11,088 bases of DNA from Deltaproteobacteria bacterium (GCA_947462115.1 CANHON010000129.1:1-11088); one strand, 5' to 3'. Counted from the stretch's first letter, positions 1 to 8,525 are shown. Numbers and translations are program-made. Notes: generated from the sequence alone by a model not told the origin.

Positions 1-1728
1 CGGCGTCGGCCCGAGGCGGGGCAGGCGCACCGGGCCCTGCCCGGGCTCCTCGACTTCGAGGCGCAGCTCCACCAGCTCGACGGTCGCCCCCGACCGAGCG
101 GGCCCCACCTCGGCCGCAAAAGCCTGCTCAAAGCGCTGGACCCAGGCAGCCCACACGGTTTGGACCGCCGAGGGCTCGGCCCGCAGCGCCTCGAGCTCCG
201 CCGGCGCCACCCGGACCGCGAGCGCGCCGTCGGTGCCGCGGTAGCGCAGGGCCGCCGACAGCCTGGGCGCCCCCCAGCCCGGCGCCCCGGCGAGCAGCGC
301 CGTGACCCCCGCGAGGATATCGTGCTGGTGGGCTCCTTCGGGGATGGGGACCACAGCGGTGGCGCGCCGGCGCGACAGGCCCACCCCCACCGCGGACAGC
401 ACCCCGGCGAGCTCGGGCACGAGCACGGTGCGGATGCCGAGCCGGCGCGCCACCCCGCAGGCGTGACCGGGCCCGGCGCCGCCGAAGGCCACCAGGGCGT
501 GCTCGGCAGGGTCGACGCCGCGCTCGGCCGCGAACCGGCGCACCGCGCGCGCCAGGGCCTCGTGGGCGACGGCCTGAAAGCCGAGGGCGACGTCCACCGG
601 GTCTTTTCCGGGGTCGAGCGCCGCCACCGCCCGCTCGGCGGCCTCGACGTCCAGCGGCCCGGTCGCGGCGGCCCCACAGACCCGCGGAAAGCCCGGCAGC
701 CGGCCCAGCATGGCCTCGACGTCGGTGAGCGTCGCCGGACCGCCCCGGCCATAACAAGCGGGCCCAGGACGGGCGCCGGCGCTGGCGGGACCGACGGTGT
801 AGACGCCGTTCTCGACCCGAAGCAGGCTGCCGCCGCCCGCCGCCACGGTCGAGAGCCGCACCGCCGGCACCGCGAGGCGCAGGCCGCCCACCTCCACCTG
901 CTCGCAGCGCTCCACCTCGGGATCGACCCGGCAGACATCGGTGGAGGTGCCGCCCATGTCAAAACCGAAGGCCGGGCTCGCGTCGGCCTCGGCGGCCACC
1001 GCGCTGGCAGCGACCGCCCCGCCCGCGGGCCCGGAGAGCACCGCCTGGGCGCCCCGCCAGCCGGCGTCCTCGGCCTGGGCCAAGCCGCCGTCCGAGCGCA
1101 GGTAGAGCCCCGGCGCGCGCGGCAGCAGGGGGCTGGTGAGCGCGTCGGCGAGCGTGGTCTGGACGCGAGCCAAAAAGCCGACGGAGGGGCTGACCTCGTG
1201 GCCGAGGCTCACCTGAACAAAACCCGCCTCCCGGCACAGCGCGCCGACCTCGCGCTCCAGCGCCGGCCGAAGGGGCCCGTGCAGCAGCACCACCGCCGCC
1301 GACAGGCAGCCCGCCGCCCGCGCCGCCGCCAGCCCCGCCCGCGCCTCTTCGACGTCCAGCGGGGTGATCACCGCGCCATCCGCCCCGAGGCGGGCGCTGA
1401 GCCCGAGCGTGGCGCTGCAGAGGGGCGGCGCGCGCTGGGTGAACAGCCCGAACAAGGCCGGGCGCGTCTGGTCGCCGAGGGCCGCGAGCTCTTCGAGGCC
1501 GGCGGTGGTGACCAGCAGCACGGGCGGCCCGCTGCGCTCCAGCAGGGCGTTGGTGGCGACGGTGGTGCCGCGCCGCAGCGCGCTGGCCCCGGCCGCGCAG
1601 TCCTCCAGGGAGACCCGGTCGGACAGCACCTTTTGGAGCTCGATCCCCCCATCTGGGCGCAGCCGCACCACGTCGGTGAAGGTGCCGCCCTGGTCCATCC
1701 AGACCTGATCGCCGTCCGCGCCGCTCAT
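1..1728 (-). CDS. Hydantoinase/5-oxoprolinase family protein, HyuA-like half (3' end beyond the window)
   Basis: This family hydrolyses cyclic amides such as 5-oxoproline or hydantoins in the cytoplasm, driven by ATP. The first 576 residues are visible without a stop, and the gene runs off the left edge. From the N-terminus the frame shows an ATP-binding motif GGTFTD (residues 14-19), GTTVATNALLER (54-65), VLSGPAGG (230-237), FDMGGTSTDV (256-265), STVAAGGGSLL (293-303), a GPACYGRGG segment (322-330) and FGGAGPGHA (415-423). The STVAAGGGS and GPACYGRGG forms fit the long single-chain bacterial 5-oxoprolinases, in which a HyuA half is fused to a HyuB half of about 1200 residues total. A HyuB half or a separate hyuB gene is therefore expected just outside. 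The usual Arg before GGTFTD is Gln here. The ATG at 1728 is preceded by a GGAG about ten bases upstream and starts the motif-bearing frame correctly. The gene lies 57 bases after the lipoprotein gene on the same strand, so joint transcription is possible. The family is secure; the exact substrate is not. Confidence 0.9.
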   Translation of the reverse strand, partial: MSGADGDQVWMDQGGTFTDVVRLRPDGGIELQKVLSDRVSLEDCAAGASALRRGTTVATNALLERSGPPVLLVTTAGLEELAALGDQTRPALFGLFTQRAPPLCSATLGLSARLGADGAVITPLDVEEARAGLAAARAAGCLSAAVVLLHGPLRPALEREVGALCREAGFVQVSLGHEVSPSVGFLARVQTTLADALTSPLLPRAPGLYLRSDGGLAQAEDAGWRGAQAVLSGPAGGAVAASAVAAEADASPAFGFDMGGTSTDVCRVDPEVERCEQVEVGGLRLAVPAVRLSTVAAGGGSLLRVENGVYTVGPASAGARPGPACYGRGGPATLTDVEAMLGRLPGFPRVCGAAATGPLDVEAAERAVAALDPGKDPVDVALGFQAVAHEALARAVRRFAAERGVDPAEHALVAFGGAGPGHACGVARRLGIRTVLVPELAGVLSAVGVGLSRRRATAVVPIPEGAHQHDILAGVTALLAGAPGWGAPRLSAALRYRGTDGALAVRVAPAELEALRAEPSAVQTVWAAWVQRFEQAFAAEVGPARSGATVELVELRLEVEEPGQGPVRLPRLGPTP

Positions 1729-1786
1729 GGGGCCGCTCCGTCCGCCGAGGGGCGGGGCGCAGGCCTCGCCGCTCCGGGCGCTCCGC

Positions 1787-2269
1787 TCAGGGCTCGTAGC
1801 TGCCGGAGGCGATGTCGGAGGCGTTGCCGGCGGCGTCGTAGAGCCCCACGTCAATGCCGTAGGCCTTGGTGGCGCTCACGCCCCGCACGCCGAACAGGAG
1901 CACCCCGGCGTCCTCGAGCTGAACCTCCGGGTCCTCGCCGATGGTCCACGGGCCAAAGGCGCTCGGATCGGCGCCCTCGGGGGTGACGGTCACCTCGAGC
2001 GCACCGCCGTCCTCCACGTCATTGTCGGCGTCTTCGAAGCCCACCCGCACCACCAGGGCCGCCTCTCCGCCGAAGTCCGGCTCGAAGGTGATGTCCACGG
2101 CGGTGATCGCGGGCGCGGAGCCGGCGCCGGCCGAGCCATCGCCCGCGGCGTTGTCGTCAAAATCCCGGCCACCGCTGGTGAGCACGGCCTCGCTGTCGGA
2201 CTTCTGACTGCAGCCGACCAGGAGGAGGAGGGCCGCTGCAGACGCTGGCGCGAGGATTGACTTGAACAT
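1787..2269 (-). CDS. Predicted lipoprotein with an acidic Ig-like/beta-rich domain
   Basis: This encodes a 160-residue exported protein of unknown function. The N-terminus has a Lys, a hydrophobic stretch AAALLLLVG and a lipobox LVGC with the lipidated Cys at residue 20. Ser at +2 means there is no inner-membrane retention signal of the Asp type, so the outer membrane is the likely site. Residues 21-53 are a Gly/Ser/Ala/Asp linker. Residues 54-158 look like one beta-sandwich: alternating hydrophobic strands, an acidic DADNDVEDGG loop (80-89) that could bind calcium, and an ending with DAAGNAS typical of bacterial Ig-like modules. The frame is open for 33 more codons upstream, but the ATG at 2269 is chosen because a GGGAG lies about seven bases before it and the signal peptide starts there. 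It is the first gene of a leftward pair with the oxoprolinase-like gene. No family name can be given. Lipoprotein status is clear; the Ig-like fold is inferred from sequence texture only. Confidence 0.85.
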   Translation of the reverse strand: MFKSILAPASAAALLLLVGCSQKSDSEAVLTSGGRDFDDNAAGDGSAGAGSAPAITAVDITFEPDFGGEAALVVRVGFEDADNDVEDGGALEVTVTPEGADPSAFGPWTIGEDPEVQLEDAGVLLFGVRGVSATKAYGIDVGLYDAAGNASDIASGSYEP

Positions 2270-2364
2270 GATGCGCTCCCTTCCCGAAGACGACGGGGAG
2301 GTCGGACCACCAACGCACCGGCGGTCGACCTGGGCCGGGGCAGGCGCCTCGGCGAACCGCCCCA

Positions 2365-2380
2365 CCATACAATAAACAGC
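2365..2380 (+). promoter_or_regulatory. Candidate -10 region in an AT-rich island between divergent genes
   Basis: The 165-base gap between the leftward lipoprotein gene and the rightward membrane-anchored protein gene is GC-rich except for one short AT-rich island. On the plus strand it contains TACAAT (2368-2373), five of six matches to a sigma-70 -10 box, placing transcription start about 55 bases before the downstream ATG. No convincing -35 box lies at the right spacing. On the minus strand the same island reads TATTGT, which could serve the lipoprotein gene. This is position and composition evidence only. Confidence 0.3.
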
Positions 2381-2434
2381 GGCGCCGCGCAGGGTGGTCG
2401 CCGCCGCGACCGCCCACCCGCCGCCGAGGTGCCC

Positions 2435-2905
2435 ATGAAGCGAGCCCTGATCAGCGTTCTATTGCCGATTGTGGTGGTCCTGGTCGGGGTGGTGGCCTTC
2501 ATTTGGTGGGAGCGTGGCGCGCCGCCCGGCATGCGGCCCACCCCCGAGGACACCCAGCCCTCCACCGTCACCCTCGACCACCGGGGCGTGCACATGCCGA
2601 TCACCGCCCACTTGGCGGGCCGCATCGAGCAGCGCATGGACGGCGAGACCTTCCACCTCTACCCGGTCTTCGACAAGGGCGACCGGGACGGCCGACACGC
2701 GCGGGTCATCCTGCGCACGCGCCTGACCCCGAGCACGCTCTACACCTACGAGGAGCGCACCGTGACCGGCTTCGCCCGACCGCCCGGCCGCCTGCTGCCG
2801 AAGTCGGCGCGCGACGCCTTCGAGAAGCGGGGCTACTCCCTCGACGAGCACCTCGTGCTGGTCGATGAATGGGAAGATCTCGCGGGCACCCCGCCCAAGG
2901 GCTGA
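2435..2905 (+). CDS. Hypothetical protein with one N-terminal membrane anchor
   Basis: This encodes a 156-residue protein that I do not recognise. MKR is followed by one hydrophobic helix (about residues 4-25) ending in WWERG, which suggests an uncleaved signal-anchor with the rest outside the cytoplasmic membrane. A Pro-rich linker (29-43) leads to a compact, charged domain (about 44-150). That domain has alternating strand-like segments (STVTLDHRG, ETFHLYPVFD, ARVILRTRL, YTYEERTVTGF) and a final helix/strand ending in LVLVDEWEDL, consistent with a small beta-barrel or OB-like fold. It has no cysteines and no obvious catalytic motif. A GTG at 2429 is in frame, but the ATG at 2435 is preferred because GAGG (2426-2429) sits five bases before it and overlaps the GTG. 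The gene stands alone on the plus strand, divergent from the lipoprotein gene and ending only 16 bases from the end of the convergent aminotransferase-like gene. Coding status is good; function is unknown. Confidence 0.75.
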   Translation: MKRALISVLLPIVVVLVGVVAFIWWERGAPPGMRPTPEDTQPSTVTLDHRGVHMPITAHLAGRIEQRMDGETFHLYPVFDKGDRDGRHARVILRTRLTPSTLYTYEERTVTGFARPPGRLLPKSARDAFEKRGYSLDEHLVLVDEWEDLAGTPPKG

Positions 2906-2921
2906 GGGCGACCCAGCGCGC

Positions 2922-4040
2922 TCAGCCCGAAGCGAGCACCGCGCGCAGCACGTCGAGGAAGTACAGGTTCTCGGCGGTGATCCCGAGGGTGACCCGGAAG
3001 TACTCGTCGTAGCGCTCGCCGGCGTAGGGCTCAAAGGCCTTGATCAGCACGCCCCGCTCGGCCATGCGGGCCTTGAGCCAAGCGCCGGTGCGCCCGTCGG
3101 TGAAGCGCGCGAACACGAAGTTGACCTGGGTGGGGAAGGCCTCAATGCCCGGCAGCGCGTTCATCCCGTCGATCAGCACCCGGGCCTCGCGGGCGCACTC
3201 GGCGCGCACAAAAGGCAGGTGCTCAGGGTCGTTGAGGCCGGCGACGACCATCGCCTCTTGCAGCATGCCGATGCGGTAGTCGGTGAGCTGCTTGTCGAGC
3301 TCGCGCACCAGCTCCGGCCGGGCGAGCAGGTAGCCGACGCGGATGCCCGCGAGCCCATAGGCGAAGGAGAAGGTGCGGCTGACCAGCAGGTTGGGGTAGC
3401 GCGCCACCATCGGCGAGATGTACTCGTGCTCGGCCTCATCCACGTACTGGACGTAGGCCTCGTCGATCCAGAAGGTGCTGCTCGGGTAGCGCTGCAGCAG
3501 CGGCTCCAGCTGCGCCCGCGTGATCAACACGTTGCCGGTGGGGTTGTTCGGCGAGGTGATGTAGACGAAGCCCTCTTGTTTAGCGAGACGAGCGTCCAGC
3601 AGGCCCACGTCGAGCTTGAAGCCGTCCTCGGGCCGCAGGGGCAACATGTGCACCGTGAGGCCCAGCTCCGAGGCCTTGCGGGGCACCTTGGAGTAGGTGA
3701 GCCGCGGCGTGATGATCGGGTAGCCGTTCTTGGCGAGCAAGTGGCGCGCGACCCGCCGGGGGCTCGACTTGATGGCCTCCTTGATCACGTGGGGCACCAC
3801 CTGCTTGAGGATGGGCCCCGACCCATTGCGCAAAAAGACGTGCTCTGGCGTCACCCCATCGCGGGCGGCGATGGTGGACCGGAGCCGATCGTTGTTGGCG
3901 TCGGTGTAGTTGCGCAGGGCCGTGCGGCTGTTGAACTGCTGCATGGCGTCGAGCGAGGCCTGCGGGCAGTAGGTGCCGTCGTTGAGGCCAAGGTTGAGCG
4001 GCAAGCTCACACCAGCGGGCAGGTCGGCCTTGCTGTTCAT
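2922..4040 (-). CDS. HisC-like fold-type I aminotransferase homologue lacking the PLP lysine
   Basis: This 372-residue protein has the full layout of histidinol-phosphate aminotransferases (class I/II, fold type I), which normally use PLP bound to a lysine to move amino groups. Seen in order are NDGTYCP near residue 20, an RNGSGPIL loop at 71-78 (usually GNGSDELI), SPNNPTG at 163-169, IDEAYVQY at 192-199, SRTFSFAYGLAGIR at 221-234 and FRVTLG at 348-353. Compared with E. coli HisC, the Asn, Asp, Tyr and both Arg residues around PLP are kept (N166, D193, Y196, R234, R349) at matching spacings. The catalytic lysine position (HisC K214) is phenylalanine 226, codon TTC, three changes from any Lys codon. 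Normal transamination is therefore doubtful. The family could act as a binding or regulatory protein, or use another chemistry. A GTG at 4091 is in frame, but the ATG at 4040 has a GGAG five bases upstream and fits family length. It follows eno by 78 bases on the same strand, so co-transcription is likely. Confidence 0.88.
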   Translation of the reverse strand: MNSKADLPAGVSLPLNLGLNDGTYCPQASLDAMQQFNSRTALRNYTDANNDRLRSTIAARDGVTPEHVFLRNGSGPILKQVVPHVIKEAIKSSPRRVARHLLAKNGYPIITPRLTYSKVPRKASELGLTVHMLPLRPEDGFKLDVGLLDARLAKQEGFVYITSPNNPTGNVLITRAQLEPLLQRYPSSTFWIDEAYVQYVDEAEHEYISPMVARYPNLLVSRTFSFAYGLAGIRVGYLLARPELVRELDKQLTDYRIGMLQEAMVVAGLNDPEHLPFVRAECAREARVLIDGMNALPGIEAFPTQVNFVFARFTDGRTGAWLKARMAERGVLIKAFEPYAGERYDEYFRVTLGITAENLYFLDVLRAVLASG

Positions 4041-4045
4041 CGGGT

Positions 4046-4049
4046 CTCC
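4046..4049 (-). promoter_or_regulatory. Ribosome binding site that decides the start of the HisC-like gene
   Basis: On the minus strand GGAG stands five bases before the ATG at 4040. The alternative in-frame GTG at 4091 has only a weak purine run before it and would add 17 residues rich in Arg that are not part of the fold. Confidence 0.6.
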
Positions 4050-4118
4050 GAGGGGAACGTCGTCGCTGAGGCGGCGGCGGCGGCTATCCACCGACCGCCG
4101 CCTTGACCACGCGTGGGC

Positions 4119-5393
<1,275 letters not shown>

Positions 5394-5421
5394 TGTCCCC
5401 TCCAGGAATGAGGATGGTCGC

Positions 5422-5469
5422 GGTATCGCCGGCCCCACACCTTTGCAAGCGCCCCGCCTGGGCGATACT
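5422..5469. promoter_or_regulatory. Dyad-symmetric element, possible back-to-back promoters or operator
   Basis: The 166-base gap between eno (leftward) and the TPR protein gene (rightward) contains perfect 8-base inverted arms, GTATCGCC (5423-5430) and GGCGATAC (5461-5468). They are centred exactly on a 6-base palindrome TTGCAA (5443-5448). Read rightward, TTTGCA (5442-5447), 16 bases, then GATACT (5464-5469) resembles a weak sigma-70 promoter, starting about 85 bases before the ATG at 5560. Read leftward, CTTGCA, 16 bases, then GATACC (5427-5422) is the mirror image and would serve eno. The symmetry is seen directly; promoter or operator function is inferred. The remaining bases of the gap show nothing further apart from the two ribosome binding sites. 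Confidence 0.4.
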
Positions 5470-5559
5470 CCGCCGCCAATTGGCCCCGGTAGGGCGGAGG
5501 GCGGGCCCGCCCCGGCGGGCTCCCCGGGACGACCACCGGCAACCTGCAGGAAGCCAGAC

Positions 5560-7869
5560 ATGCGTCACCGCCTCCACCTCCCCTTCGGTCCGGCGACCGG
5601 CCTCGCGCTCGCGCTGCTGCTGGCGGGCCCGGCCGCCGCCGCGCCCCAGGTCGCCGACCACAAGACCACCGTGACGGTGAACCTTCAGGGGCCGGTGGAG
5701 GTGCCGCTGGTCTCCGCCCTCGACGGCAGCCTCGTGCCCTGCGTGTGGGTGCAGTTCGGGGACGACCCGGCCAGCCGGGCGCTGATGGCCCTGGAGATGG
5801 GCGACGACGACGTCGTCCTGAGCGACGCGGCCATCACCCGGCTCGGCGGGGTGCTCAAGGGCAAAGAGGACGCGCCCTTCCGCACGGCCCGCTTCGAGCG
5901 GGTGTCCATCGGCGGCCTGCAGCTCACCGGGCTCGAGGTCGTCAACCGCTCCTCGCTGGCCCCAGGCCCGAGCCTGCCCGGGCAGCTCTTCCCGGGCGAG
6001 GGCGCAGCGCCGGAGGGGACCCTCGGCCTCGGCGCGCTGCGCGGCCTGAGCTGGTCGATCGAGCCCTCGGCGGGTCGGGTGCGCTTCCGCCCCGGCGCGG
6101 ACGGGCCCGCCCTGCTCGCCGAGCTCGGCGGCCAGAGCCTGCCCCTCCAGCGCAGCGCGGCGCTCAAGCTCGAGCGGCCCAACGAGACGCTCCATCAGCC
6201 AGCCGGGCTGCCCCTCGCCGCCTTGCGCCTGCGGGCCCCGACGCCTGGGACCCCTGCGGTCGAGGCGCCGCCGGTCACGCTGGCCTTGAGCACCGGCCGC
6301 CCCACCTCGAGCGTGGACCGGACCACGCTCGGCGCGCTGCCCGCGGGCGCCGCCGAGGCCCGCATCGCCGACCGCCGGGCCCGCCCCCTCGAGGTGCAGC
6401 TCGGCGGGGTGAGCGCCGCGGCGGTGGTCAGCGAGACGAGCCAGCTCGCCGTCTACCAGCAATTCAAGAAGAACGACCTCGCCGCCATCGTGCCCGGCTG
6501 GATCGGCGCCGATGTCCTTGGCCAGCTCGATCTCGCCTATGACCCCGGCAGCGACAGCCTCGCCCTGCGGGCCGGCGGCGGTCGCAGCGCCGCCTCACCG
6601 GTGGCCGCCCGCCTCGCGGACGCCGAAGCCGCCCTCCAAAAAAGCATCGCTGACACCAAAGACAGCGCAGAGGGCAAGCCCAAGGGCACCGCCGCTGCCT
6701 GGACCTCCGTCGCCGCCGCCCGCCGCGCCGCGGGTGACCTGCGCGGCGCGGTCCAAGCCCACGAGGCCGCCGCCCAGCTCGACGCCAAAAGCTGCGCCGC
6801 CCAGCTGTCGCTCGGGCAGGCCTTGTTGGCGATCGGCGAGCCGGCCGCGGCCGAGACCGCGCTGACCGCCGCCTCGACGCTCTGGCACGCCTGGGGCGAC
6901 CTCTCCCCGGAGGTGCGGAGCGCGCTGGACAAGCCGCTGGCCCGCGCCAAGAAGAACAACACCCCCTACTTCTTCCGGCCCGAGGACCTCGGCTTCGTCG
7001 AGGTCTCCGACATCTCCGAGGCGGATGTTCGCAAGGGCGCCCCGCCGCCCAAGATGCCGGGCGAAGGCGCCGAGATCACCGTGCAGCCCAGCGCCTGCCA
7101 CCAAGCCGACGCCTGGCTGGCCGCGGTGCAGGGGCAGCGGGGCCGGGAGGGCGCGGCCCTCCAGCTCTACACCGAGCGCTACGACCTCGACCCCAACCTC
7201 GCGCTGGTCGCGGGCAACGCGCTGCTCGCCTGGGGCGAGGCCCCCGCGGCCATGGCGCCCTTCCGACAGTCGATCAAGAGCTTCGGCGCGCCGTCCAGCC
7301 CTGGCTTGCAGCGCGTGGGCCTCGCCATCGCCACCCACATGGCCGGCGGTGACGCAAACCGCGGGGGCGACCTCGCGGCGGGGCTCGCCGCCAAGGCAGC
7401 AGAGGCCGCGCCCCACGACCCCCTGATCACCGAGATCTACGCCACTTTGCTCATCGCCAGCGAGGGCCCGGCCGCCGCCACCGCCGCGCTGCGCGCCTTC
7501 GCCCGGGCCCGGCCCCGCAGCGTCGCCGCCCAGCTCGCCTACCTGCGGGCCGCCCAGGCCGCCGCCGACGCCGGTGCCACCGCCGAGGCCGCGGCCGCCA
7601 CGATGAGCGCCGCCGCGCTGCTCCGCGCCCTCGACCCCGAGCAGCCGGCCGGCTTCGCGACCCTCGCCCTCGCCGAGGCCGCTGCCGGCGATCCCGCGCG
7701 GGCCGCCGCTGCCGCCGCCGAGGCCGTCCGGCGCGCCCCCGGAAGCGCCCTCTCCCACATCGCCGCCGCCGCCGCCGCCCGCGCCCAGGGAGACCAAGCG
7801 GCCGAGGCCGCCGCGCTCAAGGTGGCCCGCCGCCTCGCGCCCTTCCACCCGGCCCTCGCCGCCCAGTGA
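5560..7869 (+). CDS. Secreted protein with two degenerate retropepsin-like domains and TPR repeats
   Basis: This 769-residue protein begins with a signal peptide (MRHR, hydrophobic GLALALLLAG, Ala-rich cleavage region near residue 28), so it is probably periplasmic or exported. Residues about 35-178 and 235-338 each resemble a clan AA aspartic protease domain of the single-domain retropepsin type. The cues are a hydrophobic strand with the active-site turn, a following LSDAAITRLG helix in copy one, and the late glycine loop plus closing strands (GTLGLGALRGL at 153-163; GWIGADVLGQLDL at 314-325). The DTG signature is gone in both: copy one has LEMGDD (78-83) and copy two has ALSTGR (242-247), with Glu and Ser in place of Asp. 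From about 345 to the end the protein is helical and Ala-rich with TPR-like pairs, for example 377-410, 517-545 and 690-765, interrupted by a non-repeat insert (about 465-515) containing Pro and a Cys. The ATG at 5560 is chosen because AGGAAG (5548-5553) precedes it and the signal peptide starts there. A protein-binding scaffold is likely; proteolysis is unlikely. The domain call is from pattern, not search. Confidence 0.8.
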   Translation: MRHRLHLPFGPATGLALALLLAGPAAAAPQVADHKTTVTVNLQGPVEVPLVSALDGSLVPCVWVQFGDDPASRALMALEMGDDDVVLSDAAITRLGGVLKGKEDAPFRTARFERVSIGGLQLTGLEVVNRSSLAPGPSLPGQLFPGEGAAPEGTLGLGALRGLSWSIEPSAGRVRFRPGADGPALLAELGGQSLPLQRSAALKLERPNETLHQPAGLPLAALRLRAPTPGTPAVEAPPVTLALSTGRPTSSVDRTTLGALPAGAAEARIADRRARPLEVQLGGVSAAAVVSETSQLAVYQQFKKNDLAAIVPGWIGADVLGQLDLAYDPGSDSLALRAGGGRSAASPVAARLADAEAALQKSIADTKDSAEGKPKGTAAAWTSVAAARRAAGDLRGAVQAHEAAAQLDAKSCAAQLSLGQALLAIGEPAAAETALTAASTLWHAWGDLSPEVRSALDKPLARAKKNNTPYFFRPEDLGFVEVSDISEADVRKGAPPPKMPGEGAEITVQPSACHQADAWLAAVQGQRGREGAALQLYTERYDLDPNLALVAGNALLAWGEAPAAMAPFRQSIKSFGAPSSPGLQRVGLAIATHMAGGDANRGGDLAAGLAAKAAEAAPHDPLITEIYATLLIASEGPAAATAALRAFARARPRSVAAQLAYLRAAQAAADAGATAEAAAATMSAAALLRALDPEQPAGFATLALAEAAAGDPARAAAAAAEAVRRAPGSALSHIAAAAAARAQGDQAAEAAALKVARRLAPFHPALAAQ

Positions 7870-7910
7870 CCCAGCGGGGCGGCGCCGCTCCACCCCCGCG
7901 TGGCGGGCGC
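7870..7910. terminator. Convergent gap with two small GC hairpins
   Basis: The 41 bases between the ends of two converging genes can form AGCGG/CCGCT (7873-7877 with 7885-7889, seven-base loop) and CCCGC/GCGGG (7895-7899 with 7903-7907, three-base loop). No run of T follows on either strand, so a classic intrinsic terminator is not supported. Short hairpins are also common by chance at this GC content. Confidence 0.2.
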
Positions 7911-8525
7911 TCAGGGCTGCAGAGCCGCGCGACCCCACCGGGCGGCGAGCGCGGGGTCCCCCGCCGCGTCGATGGCCGGCAGGAGGGCGGCCGCCTGCTC
8001 CACCCGCTCATCGCCGTAGATCTGCACCAGCAGCCGGCTGCGCGCCACGGTCGCCGCGGGCGCCCCCCGGGCCGCCGCCGCCTCCACCCACCGCGCCGCC
8101 TCGGTCGGTCGCTGCTGCAGCAGGGCCTGCTGGGCCGCCCCCATCGCCTGCAGCCAGGAGCCGTCCTCGCCGTGGCCGGGGGGCGCGTCGCGTCGCAGGT
8201 CGCGGAGGCCGTCGATGGCGTGCGGGTCGCGGGGCGCGGGCAGGGGCGCGTCGGCCGCCCCGCCGGTGGGCAGCAGCCCCTGCGCGTCGATGCAGCCGAG
8301 CAGCGCCTGCGCGATCCGCTCATGCCCCAGGTGGTTGGGGTGACACGCGTCGAGAAAAGCGTCATCGCCGATGTTCCCATGCTCCAAGAACACGCCCGCG
8401 ACGTCGCAGCTCGCCGCGCCGCGCGCCCCGGCGATGGAGAGCAGATCCGCCCGCAACCGGTGGTTGCTGCGGTGGGGCCGGGTGTCGAGCCGCTCGGCGT
8501 GGAGCAGCGCCTCGATGCCGAGCAT
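7911..8525 (-). CDS. C-terminal fragment of an SGNH/GDSL hydrolase with a helical tail (possible pseudogene)
   Basis: This encodes 204 residues from the ATG at 8525. The segment FLDACHPNHLGHERIA (57-72) is the last conserved block of SGNH/GDSL esterase-lipases, with the paired catalytic Asp and His (D59, H62) followed by the usual HP..L.G...IA. Before it, HAERLDTRPHRSNHRLRADL (9-28) and the GA...CDVAGVF strand match the region that precedes this block in SGNH proteins with helical repeats. The blocks holding the nucleophile serine (GDS-like) and the GxN oxyanion residue are absent: the upstream space is filled by another gene ending at 8642. Residues 115-204 form an Ala-rich, TPR-like helical tail. 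GGAGG lies eight bases before the ATG, so translation is possible, but the product would lack the serine. It is either a decayed gene or a short derivative with a binding role. It is the last gene of the leftward plsB group. Confidence 0.65.
   Translation of the reverse strand: MLGIEALLHAERLDTRPHRSNHRLRADLLSIAGARGAASCDVAGVFLEHGNIGDDAFLDACHPNHLGHERIAQALLGCIDAQGLLPTGGAADAPLPAPRDPHAIDGLRDLRRDAPPGHGEDGSWLQAMGAAQQALLQQRPTEAARWVEAAAARGAPAATVARSRLLVQIYGDERVEQAAALLPAIDAAGDPALAARWGRAALQP

Noticed and set aside
160..1986. Rightward 608-codon open frame
   Set aside because: It lies opposite the oxoprolinase-like gene, whose frame carries all family motifs. The rightward product is low-complexity Arg/Gly/Ala-rich with no domain, as expected of antisense frames in GC-rich DNA.
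2865..4106. Rightward 413-codon open frame opposite the HisC-like gene
   Set aside because: Composition (His, Val, Gly, Arg) and lack of motifs mark it as a shadow of the leftward gene.
6595..7938. Leftward 447-codon open frame opposite the TPR region
   Set aside because: Gly-rich translation produced by reading Ala/Ala-Ala codons backwards; the rightward frame has a signal peptide, ribosome binding site and domain pattern.
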